NCBI GenBank assembly: GCA_964512225.1
Contig: CAZEKB010000026.1
Span: forward strand, 4,937 to 68,936
Direction: 5' to 3'
Source: CAZEKB01 sp964512225
Lineage (GTDB): Bacteria; Myxococcota_A; UBA796; UBA9615
DNA: 64,000 nucleotides
Made by a program: the position numbers and the translations under genes. The notes beneath the pieces were generated by a model, which saw only the letters and a list, made by a program, of their open reading frames with translations, had not been told where the DNA came from and did no database searches. Each line of letters opens with the position of its first letter. Position 1 is the first letter of the stretch. Positions 34,995 through 43,450 of the stretch are shown piece by piece.

Positions 34995-35345
34995 ATGACC
35001 GCCGTCGCATTCGTGGACCAGTCGCCCATCGGCGAGGAGCTTCGTCGCTTCACGCTCCACCTCGCCTCGGAGCGCATGTCGGTGCGCGCGTTGATCGAGG
35101 CCGCGTGCGCGATGAGGTGCGCCGCTACAACGAGGAGCGCGGGGACGTCTTTCAGGGGCTGATCCAGCCCACGGACACCGAGGCGCGGCTGAACGGGTAC
35201 CGCATGCGCAAGAGGCGCCGGATCCGTCCGGAGCTGCAGGTGGACAAGGCGATCGAAGCGTTCGGGGCCAACGGGTTCTTCCCTCCCCCCCGACGATCCG
35301 GATCGACTGATCAAGGACACGAGCATCCTCGCGCAGCTGCCCTGA
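34995..35345 (+). pseudogene. Small conserved-looking protein with two compensating frameshifts
   Basis: From ATG 34995 (TAVAFVDQSPIGEELRRFTL, ERMSVRALIEA) the reading must step back one base near 35105 to continue VRDEVRRYNEERGDVFQGLI and ELQVDKAIEAFGANGFFPPP, then step forward one base in the seven-C run at 35285-35291 to reach DDPDRLIKDTSILAQLP and the TGA at 35345. The pieces join into one ~116-residue protein; the RRYNEERxxxFQGLIQPT..E..LNG motif recurs, to my memory, in a small bacterial family of unknown function encoded near VWA/AAA gene clusters. A VIT-VWA gene follows directly. Broken or mis-assembled. Confidence 0.6.
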
Positions 35346-35451
35346 GAAGAAATCCGAATTTGTTCGTCACAAGACGCGGGCCCGCTTCGTTGGGCCGGTG
35401 AACGTCGCGAGAGACATCGCGGCGCCCCACCCCCCGACGAGGAGTCCCACA

Positions 35452-37824
35452 ATGTCCGCAGTGCTCGCCCCCCGCCTCTCCGCCGCCCCCTCCAACGGGG
35501 GTCGCCTCGTCACCGCCGACGGTCGCGCTCTCCCGTTCCTGGGGGGGTCGCTCGAGGTCGACGCCGCGGGCGGCCTCGCCCGGATCGTCCTCCGGCAGAC
35601 GTTCCGCAACCCCCACGCGCAGCCGCTGCGCGTGACCTACCAGGTCCCCCTGCCCTCCGACGCGGCGACGTCGGGGTACGCCTTCGAGCTCGACGGCGCG
35701 CGCGTCGTCGGCGCGGTCGAGGGCCGCAAGGCCGCCCGCGAGCGGTTCGAGCAGGCGATGGTCGAAGGCCGCACCGCGGCGCTCCTCGAGCAGGACCGCA
35801 GCAGCCTCTTCACCCAGGAGGTCGGGAACATCCCCGCGGGCGCCGAAGTCGTGTGCGAGCTCGTCCTCGACCAGACGCTCGTGTGGTCCTCGGGGAGCTG
35901 GGAGTGGAGGTTCCCGACGGTCGTCGCGCCTCGCTTCCTCGGCGAGCCCGGCCGCGTGACCGACGGCGATCGCGTCACCGTCGACGTGCTCGACCGCCCG
36001 ACCACCCCGCGCATGACGCTGGCTTTGACGGTCCGCGATACGCGCACGGGCGACGTCCGCAGTCCCTCCCATCCTTTGCACGTGGAGGGGGCTCGCGTCT
36101 CCCTCGGTCGGCAAGGGGCGGCGCTGGACCGCGACATCGTGGTGCGCTGGCCGGTCGCGGCCCGCACCCCGGGCGCGACCCTGGACGTGGCTCGCGGGGC
36201 GGGCGAGGCGGGTGAGCACGCCTACGGGCTGTTGACCCTGGTGCCCCCGGCCGAGGCCGGGCCGTCGGCGTCGCGCGATCTCATCCTCCTGCTGGATACG
36301 AGCGGCTCCATGGGTGGGCGACCGCTGGGCCAGGCCAAGGAGGTCGTGCTCGCCCTCATCGACACGCTCGGGGCCGAGGACACCCTGGAGATGATCGAGT
36401 TCTCCAACCAGCCCCGCCGCTGGGGGCGGAAGCCCGCGAAGGCGACCGAGAAGACCAAGGCGAAGGCGGCGGCGTGGGTCCGCGGGCTGTCGGCCTGCGG
36501 CGGCACGTACATGCGCGACGGCATCCTCGCGGCCCTGCAGGGCGTGCGGGCGGAGAGCAGCCGCCAGGTGGTGCTCGTGACGGACGGCCTGATCGGCTTC
36601 GAAGAGGAGATCGTCGCCGAGGTCGTGGAGCGGCTGCCCCCGGGGAGCCGCGTGCACACGCTGGGCATCGGGAGCTCGACGAACCGTTCGCTGCTGACCT
36701 CCGTTGCCCGCGCGGGCGGCGGGATCGAGGCGATCGTCGGGCTCGACGAGGATCCCCGGGAGGCGGCCGAGGCCCTGGTGGCCGCCACCGACGCTCCCCA
36801 GGTCGTCGATCTCGAGGTCTCCGGCGGCGCGCTCGTGGCTACGGCCCGGGCCCAGTCGCCCGACCTGATGGCCGGTCGCCCCGCCCGCCTCTCCCTGCAG
36901 CTGCGGCCCGAGGGCGGCGCCCTGACCGTGCGCGGTCGGGGCCTGCACGGGGCCTGGGAGCAGCGCCTCCGCGTGGCCCCGACCGACGTGGGCGACGGCA
37001 GCCGCGCGGTGGTGACCCGGTTCGGTCGCGAGCGCGTGGCCGACCTGGAGATGCGCGGGGCCACGGGCGCGAAGGTCGACGCCGACATCGAGGCGTGCGG
37101 CCTGACCTTCCAGATCGCCACGCGGCTGACGTCGTGGATCGCCGTGGGCGCGATCGGGGTCGACCCCGGCGAGCCCACGAAGCAGGAGCGGATCGCGCAG
37201 GCGCTGCCCCACGGCATGAGCGCCGAGGGACTCGGCCTGCGGGCCCCCTCGCCGGTGAGCTGGGGTCGCCTCGGGGGCGCCGCCTCGCTGACCCTGAGCG
37301 CTCCCCCGGCCCCCGCCGCGCCGATGCCGGGCCGCGCCCAGGCGTCCGCCCCCGCGGGCGCGGGCGGGTTCGACGAGGAGGTCGACCTGCTCGCCGAGGA
37401 CCTGATGCAGGCCGAGCCCGCCCCGCGTCGGTCCCGTCGGTCCCGTCCCCGCAAGAAGGCGGAGGTCGAGCGCGCCGCGCCGAAGTCGCGCGCAGCCGGC
37501 GGCCTGTTCCGACGCCTGCGGTCGCTCTTCGAGCCCGTGGCGTACGAAGCCGACCTCGTCCTCGCCACGGACGTCTTCGTGTTCACGTTCGCCATGCGCC
37601 GGGGCACCTGGGCGCTCCCGACGAGCGTGCGGCTGCACCTGAACGACGGGTCCGTCGTGGAGGTCGACGTGCGTGAGCAGGGCTCGACCCGGTCGGGCGA
37701 CGCCGAAGGCCGCGTCCGGCTCATCGTCGAGGCGGGCGGGATCGACCCCGCCGCGATCGAGCGCATCGGGTTCGCGGTGGGTCGCGCCGAGGTCGAGCTC
37801 GCCGTCGTGGACGCGCGTGCCTGA
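35452..37824 (+). CDS. VIT and von Willebrand factor A domain protein
   Basis: 790 residues. The ATG at 35452 is chosen for its GAGGAG 7 nt upstream over the GTG at 35398. Residues ~15-150 are a VIT domain (VDAAGGLARIVLRQTFRNPH, GRKAARERFEQAMVEGRTAA, FTQEVGNIPAGAEVVCELVL). A VWA domain follows (~270-440) with an intact MIDAS, LILLLDTSGSMGG (DxSxS), and later QVVLVTDGLIG. Then a strand-rich region, a Pro/Ala/Arg linker (RRSRRSRPRKKAE) and a small C-terminal beta domain. No signal peptide or membrane segment; probably cytoplasmic, a metal-dependent protein-binding scaffold. It overlaps the ECF sigma gene by 8 nt, so it may act in that signalling unit. Confidence 0.85.
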   Translation: MSAVLAPRLSAAPSNGGRLVTADGRALPFLGGSLEVDAAGGLARIVLRQTFRNPHAQPLRVTYQVPLPSDAATSGYAFELDGARVVGAVEGRKAARERFEQAMVEGRTAALLEQDRSSLFTQEVGNIPAGAEVVCELVLDQTLVWSSGSWEWRFPTVVAPRFLGEPGRVTDGDRVTVDVLDRPTTPRMTLALTVRDTRTGDVRSPSHPLHVEGARVSLGRQGAALDRDIVVRWPVAARTPGATLDVARGAGEAGEHAYGLLTLVPPAEAGPSASRDLILLLDTSGSMGGRPLGQAKEVVLALIDTLGAEDTLEMIEFSNQPRRWGRKPAKATEKTKAKAAAWVRGLSACGGTYMRDGILAALQGVRAESSRQVVLVTDGLIGFEEEIVAEVVERLPPGSRVHTLGIGSSTNRSLLTSVARAGGGIEAIVGLDEDPREAAEALVAATDAPQVVDLEVSGGALVATARAQSPDLMAGRPARLSLQLRPEGGALTVRGRGLHGAWEQRLRVAPTDVGDGSRAVVTRFGRERVADLEMRGATGAKVDADIEACGLTFQIATRLTSWIAVGAIGVDPGEPTKQERIAQALPHGMSAEGLGLRAPSPVSWGRLGGAASLTLSAPPAPAAPMPGRAQASAPAGAGGFDEEVDLLAEDLMQAEPAPRRSRRSRPRKKAEVERAAPKSRAAGGLFRRLRSLFEPVAYEADLVLATDVFVFTFAMRRGTWALPTSVRLHLNDGSVVEVDVREQGSTRSGDAEGRVRLIVEAGGIDPAAIERIGFAVGRAEVELAVVDARA

Positions 37825-38377
37825 CCTCGACGTCCACCTCGACGACATCGCCGCCGGCGATCCGGACGCGTTCGCGCGCTGGGTCGCCGGCGCCGAGCCG
37901 CGGGTGCGCGCGTCGCTCTACAGCTTCGCCGCGAAGGTGGACACGGAGGCGGTCGTGCAGGAGACGCTGCTCCGCATGTGGCAGGTCGCCCCCCGCGTCG
38001 TCCCGGACGGCAAGGGCGACAGCCTCGTCCGGCTGGCGATCCGCACGGCCCGCAACCTCGCGATCGACCACCTGCGCCGGGCGCGCACGAGGCCCGAGGA
38101 GATCGAGGCGATCGAGCGTCGCGAGTGGGTGGAGCCGGCGCCCCCCGACCCGCTGCTGCGCCGCCTGATCCACGCCTGCCTCGAGAAGCTCCCGAAGAAG
38201 CCTCGGGCCGCGATCAGCGCGCGCATCTCCGCCTCGGGGGGCCGGACCGACCATCAGCTGTGCGAGGAGGTCGGCATGACGCTGAATACGTTCTTGGTCA
38301 ACGTTCGTCGGGCCCGCCTGGCGGTGGCCGCGTGCCTCGAGCGCGGCGGGGCCCGGGTCCCGGAGGTGCGACGATGA
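37817..38377 (+). CDS. RNA polymerase sigma factor, ECF type
   Basis: 186 residues, GTG overlapping the previous gene. Region 2 includes DTEAVVQETLLRMWQVAPR and LVRLAIRTARNLAIDHLRRA (~35-95); region 4 is the HTH near the end (TDHQLCEEVGMTLNTFLVNV). Region 2.1 is short and divergent (FARWVAGAEPRVRASLYSFA), and region 4 replaces the usual acidic/Glu HTH start, so promoter choice is probably specialised. Located between the VIT-VWA gene and a 74-residue protein with overlapping start and stop codons, which suggests these regulate it; no membrane anti-sigma factor is encoded in this unit. Confidence 0.85.
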   Translation: MPDLDVHLDDIAAGDPDAFARWVAGAEPRVRASLYSFAAKVDTEAVVQETLLRMWQVAPRVVPDGKGDSLVRLAIRTARNLAIDHLRRARTRPEEIEAIERREWVEPAPPDPLLRRLIHACLEKLPKKPRAAISARISASGGRTDHQLCEEVGMTLNTFLVNVRRARLAVAACLERGGARVPEVRR

Positions 38378-38598
38378 CGCCCGAGCAGGAAGCCCTGGTG
38401 GAGCAGGCGGTCACGGCGTGGCGCCCGCGCGGGGCCGACGGGGTCCGCGGGCACCCTGCGTGGCACGACCTCGACGCCGAGGGCCGGGAGCGGGTCTTCG
38501 GCGACACGGTCCAAGCACGAACCCTCGAGGCCGCGCAGGACCCCGAGGGCTTGAGTACGACGGGGCGCGCGGTGCTCGCGCGGATCCGCGGGGGCTAG
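38374..38598 (+). CDS. Small protein coupled to the ECF sigma gene
   Basis: 74 residues, ATGA overlap with the sigma stop. Acidic/helical: TPEQEALVEQAVTAWRPRGA, HDLDAEGRERVFGDTVQART, LSTTGRAVLARIRGG. No Cys/His motif and no hydrophobic segment, so it is not a ZAS or membrane anti-sigma factor; position still makes a sigma-modulating role possible. Its stop overlaps that of the convergent gene at 38595. Confidence 0.65.
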   Translation: MTPEQEALVEQAVTAWRPRGADGVRGHPAWHDLDAEGRERVFGDTVQARTLEAAQDPEGLSTTGRAVLARIRGG

Positions 38599-39446
38599 CG
38601 TCGGCGGACGACGCCGAGGCCGAGGAGCGCGAGGAGCATCACCGCCGCGCCGGGGTTCGTCGGGCCGGCGGCGCTGCAGGAGGTGCCGCCCGTCGTGGTC
38701 CCGGCGGCGGGGAGCGTGACCGTCTCACCGTCCGTCCAACCGCTGAAGTTGCCCGCCAGGTCGAAGGCGCCGTAGCTCACCTCGGTCGACGCCGTGGGCT
38801 CCGCGTCCGGCCAGCTGAACGTGCAGCCCGCCTTGCCGATGCGCAGCCGGTTCTCGAAGGTCATCTGCGACGCCGACCCGGACAGGCCGTCCGTGTTCAG
38901 CGCGTTGGCGCCCTCCACGTTGGCCACCACGAAGAGGCCGTCGCTGTCGACGTCGATGGTCACCATGTCCGAGTAGCCGCAGGACGACGGGGGCATTGGC
39001 CCGCGCGGGTCCGAGCTCGCCTCGCGATTCGTCTCGATGGGGATCTCCGGCGCGGACTCGTCGCCCTCGACGCCGACGGTGAAGCTCGTGAGGACGCCGC
39101 CGCCCCCGTCCAGGACGGTGTAGCTCGACCCCGCGTCGAGGTCCGCCGCCGGAGCGAGCACCGCCAGCACGTCCATGTCGCCCTGGATCTCGGTCACGGT
39201 CACGTCCACCGGCACGCCCGCGGCGTCCACGAGCGTCAGGAGGCTCGACGCGTCGCCGTCGCCCATGCCCCAGTGACCGCCGCCGATCCAGACCTTCGCA
39301 TTGGTGGGGACCTCGGCCGCTCCGTCGGCGGGGGCGATGAACTCGGTGAAGCCGAACGCGCAGGAGCAGGCGTGGGCGTCGGAGGTGGCGAAGGAGGTCG
39401 CGGCCCCGAGGGCGGCGACGGCGGCGGTGAGGGTCGTCTTCTTCAT
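38595..39446 (-). CDS. Secreted MYXO-CTERM protein
   Basis: 283 residues. Signal peptide at the N-terminus (KKTTLTAAVAALGAATSFAT) leading to DAHACSCAFGFTEFI. The mature region holds Ig-like strands (SSLLTLVDAAGVPVDVTVTE, GSSYTVLDGGGGVLTSFTVG) resembling Big-domain/secreted Myxococcota proteins, and FDLAGNFSGW. The end is GGTSCSAAGPTNPG, hydrophobic AAVMLLALLGLGVV and RRR, a typical MYXO-CTERM signal. Surface protein of unknown function. Confidence 0.82.
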   Translation of the reverse strand: MKKTTLTAAVAALGAATSFATSDAHACSCAFGFTEFIAPADGAAEVPTNAKVWIGGGHWGMGDGDASSLLTLVDAAGVPVDVTVTEIQGDMDVLAVLAPAADLDAGSSYTVLDGGGGVLTSFTVGVEGDESAPEIPIETNREASSDPRGPMPPSSCGYSDMVTIDVDSDGLFVVANVEGANALNTDGLSGSASQMTFENRLRIGKAGCTFSWPDAEPTASTEVSYGAFDLAGNFSGWTDGETVTLPAAGTTTGGTSCSAAGPTNPGAAVMLLALLGLGVVRRR

Positions 39447-39712
39447 GGCCGGCCCCATGAGCAAGAAGCCGACCCCGATCGTCGGGCGCCCTCGTGCCCG
39501 ATCCGACCCCGTCGCTCGATCGCGTCGATCCCCAGGGGCCCGAAAGCCAGTGGATGCCGGGTTGCCGCGGTGCTTGAGGAACTGCTCAGCTGGTGCAGCC
39601 GGACGCTCGCCGCCACGTCTTCCGGCGTCTTGATCCGACTCTGCGTCTCCGGATTGAGTCGAACAATACGAGAAGCGCCGACCACCCCCACTGGACGATG
39701 CCTCTTGCGGGT

Positions 39713-39723
39713 CCCCCCCCCCC
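39713..39723. repeat. Run of 11 C
   Basis: The longest homopolymer I noticed in the window, at the point where the only coherent reading frame of the following gene fragment begins; a likely site of slippage or assembly error. Confidence 0.8.
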
Positions 39724-40119
39724 AGGGCGGCAAGCAGCTCGAAGGGATCGAGAACACGCTTCGGGCCTACGACGCAAACTCCGAGGCCCCTCGCAGCGAC
39801 CTCGGAGCGTTCCACAATCCGGGCCTGCTCAGCCTGGAGGACGGGACCAACTACGGAACGGAGGACCCGGCCGAGGTCGATGCCGTCGTCCACACCTTCG
39901 AATACGCTCGGCACGACTTCTGGGCGGGCCTCCATACGAAGGACGGCGTGTGGCTCTACCGCTGGCTGAGCCACGTGTTCGAGTCGACCGGTCAGCTTCG
40001 ACAGGCCTGGCTGGCCTACCAGGAGGGCCTGGAGCTGCTTCGTGAACCTCGTCGGACGGACCTACATCGGCTTCCCCGGGATCGACGCGGTCGTCGTCCG
40101 GGCCGAGCTCGTGCCCTGA
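39723..40119 (+). pseudogene. Fragment of an unknown gene with frameshift
   Basis: Coherent protein-like sequence starts after the C11 run (GKQLEGIENTLRAYDANSEA, LGAFHNPGLLSLEDGTNYGT, EYARHDFWAGLHTKDGVWLY, WLAYQEGLELL) and continues in another frame from 40042 as VNLVGRTYIGFPGIDAVVVR to a stop at 40119. No start codon or 5' part is convincing. I do not recognise the family. The interval 39447-39712 upstream shows no gene I can support. Together with the neighbours at 40142 and 40933 this is a zone of gene decay. Confidence 0.5.
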
Positions 40120-40141
40120 CCAGCCTGCCTGCTGGTCGCAC

Positions 40142-40932
40142 CTACTCAGCCTTCAGAGTCCCGCCCAACCACAGATAGACGGCTCCCCCGCTGTTCGAGT
40201 CCGCGAGACTGCCGGCCACGAAGTCCGGTCTCCCGTCCCCATTGGTATCTCCGGCGGCGGCGAGGCCGTGGCCGATGTGCGTCCCAGGCCCGCTCGGGTC
40301 ACCTGCGATCCTGTGCGGGGTGAAGGTGAACTGGGGTGGCTCCTCCACGCGCTCGTAGACGATGTGGAGGTTCCCGATCCCCCAGCTACCGCCAATATCG
40401 CCGATGACGAAGTCGAGACCCCCGGCCTCGTCCCTCCATAGCCTCTCGCGCCGACGAGCAGCGAGCCTGCGCCCGGCTGGGGCCCCGGCGGGGATGCGGT
40501 GAGCGCGCGGCCTGCTTGTCCTCGCTCGAACGCGCCGCGAACCTCGAGACCGACGTCCGCGAGGAGTCCGCCCCCGACGATGGGCCCGCGGACCACGAAC
40601 ACGGCTCCGTACTCCACGTCGTCCACGTCCGATGCGTAGGCTCCCACCGCGAAGTCGTCCGTCCCGTCCCCATCGACGTCTCCCAGGCCCACGATCGCAT
40701 GGCCCGCGCGGTCGCCCGAGTCCTCCCCCAGGAGCACGGCGTCGGGCTCGGTGAAGACCTGCTGCATCCCCGTGTCGATGAACGGCCCCAGGAAGACCCG
40801 CACCTCGCCGGGGCTGCCGAAGTCCCAGGGGAAGCCGGACACGAGGTCCCTCCACCCGTCGCCGTCGATGTCCCCGGGGGACGCGAGGGCCAGCGCGGGC
40901 AGGACGATGTCCGCGTCCTCGGCGAGGACTCG
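40142..40932 (-). pseudogene. 3' part of an FG-GAP/integrin-like repeat gene, truncated and frameshifted
   Basis: Read from the right: ALALASPGDIDGDGWRDLVS, GEVRVFLGPFIDTG, GHAIVGLGDVDGDGTDDFAV, SLLVGARGYGG, then one frame away DEAGGLDFVIGD, AAGDTNGDGRPDFVAGSLAD and VYLWLGG to the stop at 40142. DxDGDGxxD calcium loops and the xLGxxDGDGxxDxxVG cadence are typical FG-GAP beta-propeller repeats of secreted proteins. One missing G at about 40432-40434 explains the frame change. The 5' part is replaced by an IS3 remnant joining at ~40932/40933. Confidence 0.75.
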
Positions 40933-41423
40933 CGCTCGACGAGGTCCTCGGCCGGACGCACAGCCGCGTTGCGGACGGTGGTCTTCCAGCCACGACGACG
41001 CCTGCTTACGCCTTCCAAGCCGTGCTCGCGCATCAGACGGGCGATGCGCTTCCGGCTCACGAATACGCCGTCCTCACGCAGCTCCGCATGGATGCGAGGA
41101 GAGCCCGGAGGCACGGTCTCCCGGGCGAACCAGGCCGCGGCTCTTGCCGCGATCTCACGCTCGACCTTCAGCTGCCGATTCTCCTTGCGGAGCCGGCGCC
41201 GCTCCTCGCGCTCGACGGTCGTCATCACGTCGGACCGAGCGCCCCCATCCGCCTCGGCCTGATGGACCCGGGCTCGAATCGTCTCGTGCGACGGCTCGAA
41301 CTCCTTGGAGAGGCTGCGGAGTGACCGACCGGCGCGATGCAGCGCGACGATCTGCTCCTTGAACTCGGGCGGGTATGTGGTCGGGATGGGGACCGAAGCT
41401 GCCCGAATCGATCGGGAGCGCAT
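40933..41423 (-). mobile_element. IS3-family transposase remnant (orfA/orfB internally deleted)
   Basis: An ATG-initiated frame from 41423 gives the OrfA helix-turn-helix part (TYPPEFKEQIVALHRAGRSL, EFEPSHETIRARVHQAEADG, REERRRLRKENRQLKVEREI, AAAWFARET) and then jumps directly into the middle of OrfB (GSPRIHAELREDGVFVSRKR, RLMREHGLEGVSRRR, AAVRPAEDLVER) where it ends. The end of OrfA, the start of OrfB with its first catalytic Asp region, and the rest of the DDE domain are missing, so it cannot transpose. No terminal inverted repeats were identified. Beyond 40933 the sequence belongs to the FG-GAP gene. Confidence 0.8.
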
Positions 41424-41460
41424 CCACTGCCGAAACCACGCCGGAAACGAGGCCCGGATC

Positions 41461-41469
41461 TGCTATATA
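41461..41469 (+). promoter_or_regulatory. Extended -10-like promoter of the acyl-CoA dehydrogenase gene
   Basis: TGCTATATA, an extended -10 (TGN-TATATA), lies 31 nt before the ATG at 41501 with a GGAG at 41491 between them, consistent with a normal leadered mRNA. Confidence 0.4.
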
Positions 41470-41500
41470 CCGGCGCCTCTCTCATCCTCCCGGAGCCCCG

Positions 41501-42655
41501 ATGTCCGACGCCCGCCCCGCCCTGACCGACCTGTCCGAAGACGAAGCGGCGTTCGCCGAGGCCGTCGCCGGCTTCTACAAGGAGGTCGTCGGTCCCAAGG
41601 TCCACGAGATGGACCGGGATCAGAAGATGGACCCGGGCATCATCCGGCAGCTCTTCGAGATGGGCCTGATGGGCGTGGAGATCCCCGAGGAGTACGGCGG
41701 CGCCGGGGGCACGTTCTTCATGGCGTGCCAGGCCGTGGAGGAGGCCGCGGCGGTCGATCCGGCGGTCGCCGTCCTCATCGACGTGCAGAACACGCTGGTG
41801 ATCAACGCGATCCGCCGGTGGGGCACCGAGGAGCAGAAGAAGAAGTTCCTGACGCTGCTCGCCCGGGAGTGGGTCGGCGCCTACGCGCTCTCGGAGTCGT
41901 CCAGCGGCTCCGACGCCTTCGCCCTGCGCTGCAAGGCCACGCGCGACGGGGACGACTTCATCCTCAACGGCAACAAGCTGTGGATCACCAACGGGAACGA
42001 GGCGTCGGTCTTCATCCTGATGGCGAACATCGACTTCGACGCGGGCTACCGCGGCATCACCGCGTTCCTCGTGGAGAAGTCGATGGACGGGTTCAGCGTC
42101 GGCAAGAAGGAGGACAAGCTCGGCATTCGGGCGTCGTCCACCACCGAGCTGATCCTCGACAACGTGCGCGTCCCCGCGGCGAACGTCCTGGGCCCCGTGG
42201 GCAAGGGCTACAAGGTCGCCATCGAGACGCTGAACGAGGGCCGCATCGGCATCGGCGCGCAGATGATCGGGCTCGCCCGGGGCGCCCTGAACGCCGCGAT
42301 CGGGTACTCCCAGGAGCGCGAGCAGTTCGGCCGCCCCATCGCCCACTTCCAGGCGATCCAGCACCAGATCGCCCAGATGGCCACGGACCTGCACGCCGCG
42401 ACGCTCGTCGTGCACAACGCCGCCCGCCTCAAGGACGCGGGCAAGCCGTTCCTGAAGGAGGCGGCCATGGCCAAGCTGCTGAGCTCGCAGGTCGCCGAGC
42501 GGGTCGCCAGCCAGTCGCTCGAGATCTTCGGCGGCGTGGGATTCACCACCGAATACCCGGCCGAAAAGTTCTTCCGGGACTCCAAGATCGGTTCCATCTA
42601 CGAAGGGACCAGCAACATGCAGCTCAACACCATCGCGAAGATGCTGATCAAGTGA
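41501..42655 (+). CDS. Acyl-CoA dehydrogenase
   Basis: 384 residues. N-terminal helical domain with MDPGIIRQLFEMGLMGVEIP and EEYGGAGGT, FAD-contact strand WVGAYALSESSSGSDAFAL (~127-145), LWITNGNEASVFILMA, then ELILDNVRVPAANVLGP and C-terminal helices with YSQEREQFGRPIAHFQAIQH and FGGVGFTTEYPAEKFFRDSK. The catalytic Glu is in SIYEGTSNMQ (~367). This is the short/medium or branched-chain group (length ~380), oxidising acyl-CoA thioesters to enoyl-CoA and passing electrons to ETF. No other beta-oxidation gene is adjacent; instead it heads a run of plus-strand genes for secreted proteins, the first of which overlaps its stop codon. Confidence 0.95.
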   Translation: MSDARPALTDLSEDEAAFAEAVAGFYKEVVGPKVHEMDRDQKMDPGIIRQLFEMGLMGVEIPEEYGGAGGTFFMACQAVEEAAAVDPAVAVLIDVQNTLVINAIRRWGTEEQKKKFLTLLAREWVGAYALSESSSGSDAFALRCKATRDGDDFILNGNKLWITNGNEASVFILMANIDFDAGYRGITAFLVEKSMDGFSVGKKEDKLGIRASSTTELILDNVRVPAANVLGPVGKGYKVAIETLNEGRIGIGAQMIGLARGALNAAIGYSQEREQFGRPIAHFQAIQHQIAQMATDLHAATLVVHNAARLKDAGKPFLKEAAMAKLLSSQVAERVASQSLEIFGGVGFTTEYPAEKFFRDSKIGSIYEGTSNMQLNTIAKMLIK

Positions 42656-43410
42656 GACGACGCCTCCTCGCCTTCGCCGCCCTCGCCGCGCTCGTCGGCT
42701 GCAACGCCACGAGCTCGCAGGTCGAGACCGGGGTCAGCGTCCCCGCGGCGGGCCTCACGTTCACGGGGGCCCTCGCGAGCGCGCTGCTCGGCGCCGAGAC
42801 GGCGTGGGTGGTGGACGCCGACGACATCGACCAGCTCGTATGCCCGGGCGCGGACCTCGACGGCGACGACCTGCGCGCCGAGTACATCGAGTGCGTGCCC
42901 GAGAGCGGCCTCACCGGCGACGTCTTCAGCGGCTCCATCGAGCTCACGGTGCCCGCGGGCTCGGGCCTCTTCGACGGCGACCTCACCGACCTCGGGTCCG
43001 GCGACTCGACGGCCACCGGCGGCATCACCGGCTCGGCCTCGCGCGCGGGCGACCTGCTCTCCGCGGATGTCACCCTCGGCGAGGTCCAGTGGGCGGACCT
43101 GCGCACCGAGTCCCCGGTGATCGACGCCTTCTTCGACATCGACGGCGACGCGACGGAGGTCGTGGTGAACGTCGACGGCGGCACCTGGGACCGCGGCGAA
43201 GGCCGCGTGTACGACTTCTGGTTCGAGGACGCGGTCGTGCCCCGCGGCTCGTTCGACACCTGCGTGATCCCCGAGTCCGGCAGCTTCCGCGTGCAGCGCG
43301 ACAACGTCGAAGCGCGCATCGAGTTCAGCCCCGAAGCGGCGGCCGAAGGGGAGGTGTCCGTGAACATCATCGGCGGCGACGACGTCTCGTCCCTGCGCCC
43401 CTGCGGCTGA
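42652..43410 (+). CDS. Putative lipoprotein
   Basis: 252 residues, GTG overlapping the acyl-CoA dehydrogenase stop. Lipoprotein signal RRRLLAFAALAALVGC. The mature part is acidic and strand-rich with many Asp/Gly/Thr (AWVVDADDIDQLVCPGADLD, GSIELTVPAGSGLF, VVVNVDGGTWDRGEG) and three Cys. Asp-rich loops (DIDGDATE) suggest calcium binding. No family recognised. Followed after 40 nt by the MopE-repeat protein. Confidence 0.7.
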   Translation: MRRRLLAFAALAALVGCNATSSQVETGVSVPAAGLTFTGALASALLGAETAWVVDADDIDQLVCPGADLDGDDLRAEYIECVPESGLTGDVFSGSIELTVPAGSGLFDGDLTDLGSGDSTATGGITGSASRAGDLLSADVTLGEVQWADLRTESPVIDAFFDIDGDATEVVVNVDGGTWDRGEGRVYDFWFEDAVVPRGSFDTCVIPESGSFRVQRDNVEARIEFSPEAAAEGEVSVNIIGGDDVSSLRPCG

Positions 43411-43450
43411 TCCCCCCGACCGACCCCTCGACTCGAGCCTGGAGCTCCCC

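Noticed and set aside
32883..35060. 725-codon minus-strand open frame opposite the S9 peptidase
   Set aside because: Valine/Arg/His-rich shadow; the plus strand has a full catalytic triad and lipobox.
39443..39757. Minus-strand frame with ASRIVRLNPETQSRIKTPED
   Set aside because: Overlaps the start of the MYXO-CTERM gene, crosses the C11 run and has no recognisable family; insufficient support.
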